Assembly (NCBI GenBank): GCA_964580105.1 | Contig: CAZOJJ010000055.1 | Span: forward strand, 1-18,173 | Length of the DNA: 18,173 nucleotides | Direction of reading: 5' to 3' | Origin: CAZOJJ01 sp964580105 | GTDB taxonomy: Bacteria > Bacteroidota > Rhodothermia > Rhodothermales > Rubricoccaceae | Shown: piece after piece, positions 13,901 through 18,173 of the stretch | Layout: each line of letters starts with the position of its first letter | Numbering within the stretch: position 1 is the first letter of the stretch | Made by a program: the position numbers and the translations under genes | The notes under the pieces: generated by a model | Databases searched by the model: none | What the model was told of the DNA's origin: nothing | The model's input: only the letters and a program-made list of their open reading frames with translations

Positions 13901-15967
13901 GGCCGGCAATGAGGGGGAAGCTGCGCTGTACATCGAGCAATTCGGGAAGGCCAGCCCCCTCGAATACCCGGCCGTCTGCCTGAACGTCCGTGACAACACG
14001 GCCACCGTGTCGGTAGGCGACCCGGACGCTCACTTCCAGATCTACCAGGACCTCTCCCCGGCGACGGTGATCCACCTGGAGAGCGGCCCGACCGATTGCG
14101 GCGGCGCCTGCGCCAGCGCCGGGGCGCACATCGCGGCCCAGAACACGGGCCTGGGGAAGACCGAAGACGTCGAGGTCGACCCGCTGACGCTCGTCGCCCC
14201 GGGCACCTGTACGGTCCCGCCGGCCCCCCGCGTGATGGGAGCCGCCAGCCCGTTTGAGCCTGACGGACCGGAGCCGCTCGCTCCGATGGCGGACACGGGG
14301 GTGGCGAACCCCGTCCCGCTGCTCGCTGCGGCACCGCCCGTCGAGACGCTGCCCGCCGAACCCGAGTCCGTCGCCGAGGCGGAAGCCCCCGCGGCCCTGC
14401 CGCGTGCGCCCCGGGCCCCGGCGCGGCGGCTCGTCCCCGCCACGGGGCGCCCGCAGGGTGGGCCGAGCGCGCCGGAGGACGACCCCGCCTTCGCCCCGTC
14501 GCCCGCCGTGCCCGCCTCGGTCCGCCCGACGGCACCCCCGACGGCACCCCCGACGGCACCCCCGACGGCACCCCCGACGNNNNNNNNNNNNNNNNNNNNN
14601 NNNNNNNNNNNNNNNNNNNNNNNNNNNNNNNNNNNNNNNNNNNNNNNNNNNNNNNNNNNNNNNNNNNNNNNNNNNNNNNCCCGACGGCACCCCCGACGGC
14701 ACCCCCGACGGCACCCCCGACGGCACCCCCGACGACGCCCCCGGCGTTCTCCGGCGAGGCCATCAACCTCGACCTCGGCACGCTCCCGGCCGGCAAGTCG
14801 GTCACGATTACGTTCCAGGCCACCGTCGACGACCCGCTCCCCGTTCACGTGAGCCTGCTCTGCACGCAGGGCACCGCCACCGCCGACGGCGGCCTCGCCA
14901 CCCTCACCGACGACCCCGATGTGGGCGGCAGCGACGACCCCACGTGCACCGTCGCCCGCGTGGCCGGCCTCACCACCGGGCCCGTCGACGGCGTCGGCGA
15001 CCCGCTGCCTGAGCCGGTGCTCGTCCCCGAGGTCGGGCAGACGGACGTCCGGTACGCCGGCTCGATCACGAACCACCTCGGCACGCCGACGACGATCGAC
15101 GGGTGGCCGGTGATCACGATGCCGGACCTCTCGCAGATCGTCCGGCGTCGCCCGACCGTCTACACCCTCGCGGCGGGGCAGACGGTGGACTACGGCGGCG
15201 AGTTCAGCATGCTCGAGGCGTTCCCGAGCGGCACGTACTTCTTCACGTACAACCTGGGTGACCACCCCTCCGACGTCCTGATCTCGGACTCGTTCGAGCT
15301 CACCAAGGGCGGGGCCCCCGTGAACCGTACAGCCGACCTCGGGAAGAGCGAGGGTGAGGACGCCGAGGGGAGCCGGGCTGTGCAGGGAGCGGTGACCGGC
15401 CGTCAGGCTGGGCCGAGCGACGCCGTGCGGGTGCAGGCCGCGCTTGCGGCGGCGGGCGATGCCGAGTGGGTCGTCGTGTCGGCCCCGCAGCACCTCGCGG
15501 CCGTGATGGAGCGGGCGCGCGAGCGGCTGGCGCAGGCGCGCCGGGAAGCGGCCCGCTCGGGTGGAGCGGCCACGGACGAAGTCGCTACCGAGGAGGGTGC
15601 TGCGGATGAGGACGTGCCCGAAGAGGGCGTGCCCGAAGAGGGCGTGCCCGAAGAAGCAGACCCCGCGGCGAGCACGCTGCCCCACCCGGGCGACGCCCTC
15701 CCGACGCGCACGGCGCTGCTGCCGGCCTACCCGAACCCGTTCAACCCGACGGCCACGGTGCCCTTCGAGCTCGCCGAGGCGGGGGCGGTGCGGCTCTCGG
15801 TGTACGACCTCCTCGGCCGGGAGGTGGCCCGCCTCGTGGACGGCCGTGCCGAGGCCGGCGCCCACACGGCGGTCTTCGACGCGTCGATGTTGCCGAGCGG
15901 GACGTACCTGGTGCGGTTCGAGGGGGGCGGGCGCGTGCAGACGCAGCGCCTGACGCTGCTCAAGTAG
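10980..15967 (+). CDS. Giant T9SS-secreted beta-helix surface protein (gene spans an assembly gap)
   Basis: At least 1,628 residues are visible, 1,200 before the gap and 428 after. Order: signal peptide (about 1-38, cleavage near EALA); DUF11-like segment ('DPGDTVGYTAVVSNTGD', about 80-140); cadherin/Big_9-like Ig domain ('GVLANDDDPDG' to 'GTVTITV', about 157-238); a long Thr/Ser/Asn/Gly-rich parallel beta-helix (about 240-1,020); a Pro-rich linker with PTAP repeats; a second DUF11-like part ('LPAGKSVTITF', 'TDDPDVGGSDDPTCT'); a further Ig-like domain; GVPEE repeats; and a T9SS sorting domain starting 'AYPNPFNPTATVPFEL'. The protein is probably exported and anchored at the cell surface as an adhesin or polysaccharide-binding protein. 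The frame changes across the 100 N, but repeat phase predicts 5+12k missing bases, which restores the frame, so this is one gene. ATG at 10980 begins the signal peptide. Confidence 0.88.
14529..14743 (+). repeat. 12-bp coding tandem repeat (PTAP linker) with gap
   Basis: The unit ACGGCACCCCCG encodes the four-residue repeat Thr-Ala-Pro-Pro. Four exact units precede the gap (14529-14576) and four exact units follow it (14684-14731), with a diverged unit at the end. It forms a rigid Pro/Thr-rich linker between the beta-helix and the C-terminal domains of the surface protein. The unit is a multiple of three, so copy-number change alters linker length without shifting frame. Confidence 0.95.
14580..14679. 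other. Assembly gap of exactly 100 N inside the PTAP repeat
   Basis: A placeholder gap. Sequence before it ends at ACG and sequence after it resumes at CCCG of the 12-bp unit, so the missing length should be 5+12k bases. A literal 100 puts the two halves of the gene in different frames, which is an artefact. Confidence 0.95.
15614..15658 (+). repeat. 15-bp coding repeat (GVPEE)
   Basis: Three units of GTGCCCGAAGAGGGC (the last ends GAAGAAGCA) encode an acidic VPEEG spacer just before the T9SS sorting domain of the surface protein. It is short and in frame. Confidence 0.85.
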
Positions 15968-15988
15968 CCAGGACCGGGCGGATCAGCG

Positions 15989-16016
15989 GTAGGGGCGCAC
16001 GGCCGTGCGCCCCTAC
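15989..16016. repeat. 28-bp perfect palindrome (REP-like)
   Basis: A perfect 14+14 palindrome with arms GTAGGGGCGCACGG and their complement ending GCCCCTAC. It lies 22 bp after the surface-protein stop and between two plus-strand genes. The same arms, length and core pattern recur at 10664-10691 and, with a different core, at 18083-18110. It could fold as a long hairpin in RNA and slow polymerase or protect the 3' end, but no T-run follows. A dispersed palindromic element is the better description. Confidence 0.9.
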
Positions 16017-16060
16017 TTCCGCGTCGGGGGATGGGCGGCGCGGGCCGGACTCGCCCCGGC

Positions 16061-16082
16061 ATCGTACCGGCGCGGGTACGAT
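16061..16082. promoter_or_regulatory. Inverted repeat upstream of the methyltransferase gene
   Basis: ATCGTACC (16061-16068) and GGTACGAT (16075-16082) are exact inverted repeats around six bases, ending 40 bp before the ATG at 16123. The symmetry and position suit an operator or a leader hairpin for a restriction-modification gene, whose expression is often controlled. No regulator gene is visible nearby. Confidence 0.4.
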
Positions 16083-16122
16083 CTTCCGGGCCAACCGAAC
16101 CCGTTCGCCCGACGCCGCCTCG

Positions 16123-18173
16123 ATGGACCTCGAACCCCGCCTCGACCCCGCCGCCTTCGTCGCCCGCTGGGCGGACTCGGGCGGGCACGAGCGCGCCAAC
16201 GCCCAGCCCTTCCTCGTCGGCCTCGCCGACGTGCTCGGCGTGCCCCGGCCGGACCCCGCCACCGGCGACGCCGCCCGCGACGGCTACGTCTTCGAGCGCC
16301 CGCTCGCCTTCCAGGACGGCACCCAGGCCAAGGGCTTCATCGACCTCTACCGGCGCGGCGCCTTCGTCCTCGAAACCAAGCAGGGCGCCGACGCCAAGCG
16401 CACCCGGGGCGGCCGGAAGCTCCGCCAGGGCCACGGCCTCCGCGGCTCCCGCGCCTGGGAGGCCACCATGAACGCCGCGCGCAACCAGGCCGAGGGCTAC
16501 GCCCGCAACCTCGACGCCGCCGAGCCCCCGCCGCCCTTCGTCGTCGTCTGCGACGTCGGCTACTGCTTCGACCTCTACGCCGACTTCTCCGGCACCGGCC
16601 GCCTCTACCGGCCCTTCCCCGACGCCGCCTCCAACCGCGTCTTCCTCGCCCAGCTCGGCGACCCCGGCACGCGCGCCCTGCTGGCGGCCGTCTGGACCGA
16701 CCCGCTCTCGCTCGACCCCGCCCGCCGCCAGGCCCGCGTGACGGTGGAGCTGGCGCGCACCCTCGCCGGCCTCGCCCGCGCCCTCGACGGCGCCGTGGAC
16801 GCCGACGGCCGCCCGATGGACGCCGAGGCCGTCGCGGCCTTCCTCTCGCGGGCGCTCTTCTGCATGTTCGCCGAGGACGCCGGGCTGCTCCCCGAGGCCG
16901 CCTTCACCCGCCTCCTCGACGCCTACCGCGGCGACCTCGACCACCTCCCCCTCGCCCTCGGCGCCTTCTTCGAGACGATGGACCGGGGCGGCTTCGTCGG
17001 CGAGGTGCGCGCGCGGCTCCGCCGGTTCAACGGCGCCCTCTTCAAGGACGCCCGCGCGCCCCGCCTCTCCGCCGACGCCCACCGCCGCCTCACCGAGGCC
17101 GCCCACGCCGCCTGGGCCGACGTCGAGCCGTCCATCTTCGGGACGCTCCTGGAGCAGGCGCTCGACCCGAGGGAGCGCCACCGCCTCGGCGCCCACTTCA
17201 CGCCCCGCGCCTACGTCGAGCGCCTCGTCGGGCCGGCCGTGCTGGAGCCGCTCCGCGACGAGTGGGAGGGCGTGCGCACCGCCGCCGAGCAGCTCGTCGA
17301 ACGGGCTGAGGACGCGACGGACCGGGCGCAGCGGACGCGCCTCCGCAACGAGGCCCGCCGCGTGCTCTCGGCCTTCCTGACCCGCCTCGCCGCCGTCCGC
17401 GTGCTCGACCCCGCCTGCGGATCGGGCAACTTCCTCTACGTCACCTTCGCCGGGCTGAAGGCGCTGGAGGACGAGGCCCGCCGCGTCTCCGAGCGGCTCG
17501 TCGGCGAGGCCGTCGGCGAGGGGTTCGGCGTGACGCCGACGCAGATGCGCGGGCTGGAGGTCAACGCCCGTGCCGCCGCCATCGCCGACCTCGTGCTCTG
17601 GATCGGCTACCTCCAGTGGCACCGCCGCCGCTACGGCGCGGCCCACCCGCTCCCCGAGCCCGTCCTCGAAGGCTACGGGCAGGTCGAGCACCGCGACGCC
17701 GTCCTCGGCCCCGACGGCAGGCCCGCGCCCTGGCCCGAGGCCGACTTCATCGTCGGCAACCCGCCGTTCGTCGGCGCCAGCCGGATGCGCGAGGCGCTGG
17801 GCGACGCCTACACCGAGGCGCTGCGGAAGGCGTACCCCGGCGTGCCCGAGAGCGCCGACCTGGTGATGTACTGGTGGGACCGCGCCGCCTCGGCCGTCCG
17901 CGACGGGCGCGCCCGCCGGTTCGGCCTCATCACGACGAACTCGCTCACGCAGACGTTCAACCGCCGCGTCGTGGAGCGCCACCTCGGCGCGCATCCGGGC
18001 CGGTCGGCCGGTCGGGACGGCGGAATGCGCAGGGACGACAGAATTCGTAGGGACGACAGAATTCGTAGGGACGACAGAATTCGTAGGGACACCATGCATG
18101 GTGTCCCTACAACCGGAACGACCGGAACCGGAACGACCGGAACCGGAACGACCGGAACCGGAACGACCGGAAC
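16123..18173 (+). CDS. MmeI-like DNA methyltransferase / type IIG (IIL) restriction enzyme, interrupted or incomplete at the 3' end
   Basis: The frame is open to the window end (683 codons). An N-terminal PD-(D/E)XK-like nuclease motif is visible: Asp74 in 'GFIDLY' and Glu84-Thr-Lys86 in 'FVLETKQG'. A helical spacer follows ('LSRALFCMFAEDAGLLP'), then 'LGAHFTPRAYVERLV' (about 355-369), SAM motif I 'VLDPACGSGNF' (427-437) and catalytic motif IV NPPF (546-549), typical of N6-adenine methyltransferases. The last family-like stretch is 'GLITTNSLTQTFNRRVVERHL', ending near residue 621. From about 17995 the DNA becomes short repeats that encode only RRDDRI-type and TGTTG-type tracts. The target-recognition domain expected next is absent; full MmeI-type proteins are around 900 residues or more. 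The gene is therefore either disrupted by a repeat element or ends at a bad contig terminus. ATG at 16123 starts the natural N-terminus (MDLEPRLDPAAFVARW). Confidence 0.85.
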   Translation, partial: MDLEPRLDPAAFVARWADSGGHERANAQPFLVGLADVLGVPRPDPATGDAARDGYVFERPLAFQDGTQAKGFIDLYRRGAFVLETKQGADAKRTRGGRKLRQGHGLRGSRAWEATMNAARNQAEGYARNLDAAEPPPPFVVVCDVGYCFDLYADFSGTGRLYRPFPDAASNRVFLAQLGDPGTRALLAAVWTDPLSLDPARRQARVTVELARTLAGLARALDGAVDADGRPMDAEAVAAFLSRALFCMFAEDAGLLPEAAFTRLLDAYRGDLDHLPLALGAFFETMDRGGFVGEVRARLRRFNGALFKDARAPRLSADAHRRLTEAAHAAWADVEPSIFGTLLEQALDPRERHRLGAHFTPRAYVERLVGPAVLEPLRDEWEGVRTAAEQLVERAEDATDRAQRTRLRNEARRVLSAFLTRLAAVRVLDPACGSGNFLYVTFAGLKALEDEARRVSERLVGEAVGEGFGVTPTQMRGLEVNARAAAIADLVLWIGYLQWHRRRYGAAHPLPEPVLEGYGQVEHRDAVLGPDGRPAPWPEADFIVGNPPFVGASRMREALGDAYTEALRKAYPGVPESADLVMYWWDRAASAVRDGRARRFGLITTNSLTQTFNRRVVERHLGAHPGRSAGRDGGMRRDDRIRRDDRIRRDDRIRRDTMHGVPTTGTTGTGTTGTGTTGTGTTG
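18011..18082. repeat. 18-bp tandem array built on the palindrome arm
   Basis: The unit is GTAGGGACGACAGAATTC. Units at 18047 and 18065 are exact, the one at 18029 has one change, and a degenerate one at 18011-18028 matches 14 of 18 bases. The array leads without a break into the palindrome at 18083. The first eight bases of each unit equal the palindrome's outer arm GTAGGGAC. It follows the last methyltransferase-like codons, and its in-frame reading is arginine/aspartate-rich. Confidence 0.9.
18083..18110. repeat. 28-bp perfect palindrome (REP-like), second perfect copy
   Basis: A perfect palindrome with outer arms GTAGGGAC and GTCCCTAC and core ACCATGCATGGT. It has the same length and arm design as 15989-16016 but an unrelated core. 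It is flanked directly by an 18-bp array on the left and a 15-bp array on the right. Confidence 0.92.
18111..18173. repeat. 15-bp tandem array running off the window end
   Basis: AACCGGAACGACCGG is repeated four times exactly (18111-18170), and the next copy begins at 18171. Each unit contains ACCGGAAC/GACCGG sub-repeats. The sequence stops inside the array, which suggests that assembly ended because of the repeat. Confidence 0.93.

Noticed and set aside
14580..14852. A real frameshift or pseudogene in the surface-protein gene
   Set aside because: The shift arises only from the arbitrary 100-N gap; repeat phase predicts a length that restores the frame.
16005..17309. A plus-strand 434-residue frame in the methyltransferase region
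   Set aside because: It is an Arg/Pro-rich shifted reading of the same DNA; the true frame starts at 16123 and is open to the window end.
15727..18099. A 790-residue minus-strand open frame opposite the methyltransferase gene
   Set aside because: It is low-complexity (Gly/Val/Glu/Ala-rich) and overlaps a plus-strand frame with intact nuclease, SAM and NPPF motifs.
18011..18173. CRISPR array
   Set aside because: The repeats are directly contiguous with no unique spacers, and no cas genes are present.

Overview
The window is GC-rich DNA (18,173 bp) from a Gram-negative bacterium, most likely a Rhodothermia-type member of the Bacteroidota (Rubricoccus/Rubrivirga/Salinibacter relatives). Three observations support this. 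Two secreted proteins end in type IX secretion (T9SS) sorting domains of the 'YPNP ... G.YLVR' kind. The porin ends in an outer-membrane phenylalanine. Almost none of the genes has a recognisable Shine-Dalgarno sequence. The species assignment is inference; there is no rRNA or tRNA in the window.

Layout. (1) 6-1006, minus strand: a DoxX membrane protein and a MarR regulator, each preceded by the same 13-bp palindrome, which looks like the MarR operator. (2) 1041-1194: a 14-bp tandem repeat broken by a 100-N scaffold gap. (3) 1225-6506, minus strand: a compact operon for sulfate uptake, in transcription order OprP/OprO-like porin, sulfate-binding lipoprotein, CysT, CysW, CysA. (4) 6507-8222: a divergent intergenic region with two 16-bp direct repeats and a sigma-54-like -24/-12 element pointing at the porin, followed by a divergent GAF/AAA+/Fis sigma-54 activator. 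Together these suggest that the activator controls the sulfate operon. (5) 8323-10020: a secreted agmatine/peptidyl-arginine deiminase-family enzyme with a T9SS domain. (6) 10097-10537: a small protein with no assigned function. (7) 10538-10979: intergenic DNA holding a degenerate 28-bp palindrome and five copies of a 14-bp repeat. (8) 10980-15967: a very large T9SS-secreted beta-helix surface protein. It is interrupted by a second 100-N gap inside a PTAP-coding repeat; the apparent frameshift there is an artefact of the gap length. (9) 15989-18173: a perfect 28-bp palindrome, then an MmeI-like restriction-methyltransferase gene. After motif IV this gene runs abruptly into an 18-bp tandem array, another 28-bp palindrome and a 15-bp tandem array that reaches the window end.

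Functional picture. Sulfate would cross the outer membrane through the porin, be captured by the lipoprotein and be imported by CysTWA. Expression would be switched by the divergent sigma-54 activator, whose GAF domain probably senses a small molecule. The rest of the window is accessory: secreted proteins, a restriction-modification gene and several short repeat families. Three 28-bp palindromes share the same outer arms, and one is fused to a tandem array built from that arm, so they look like one dispersed family. I see no CRISPR array, no RNA gene and no complete transposon.
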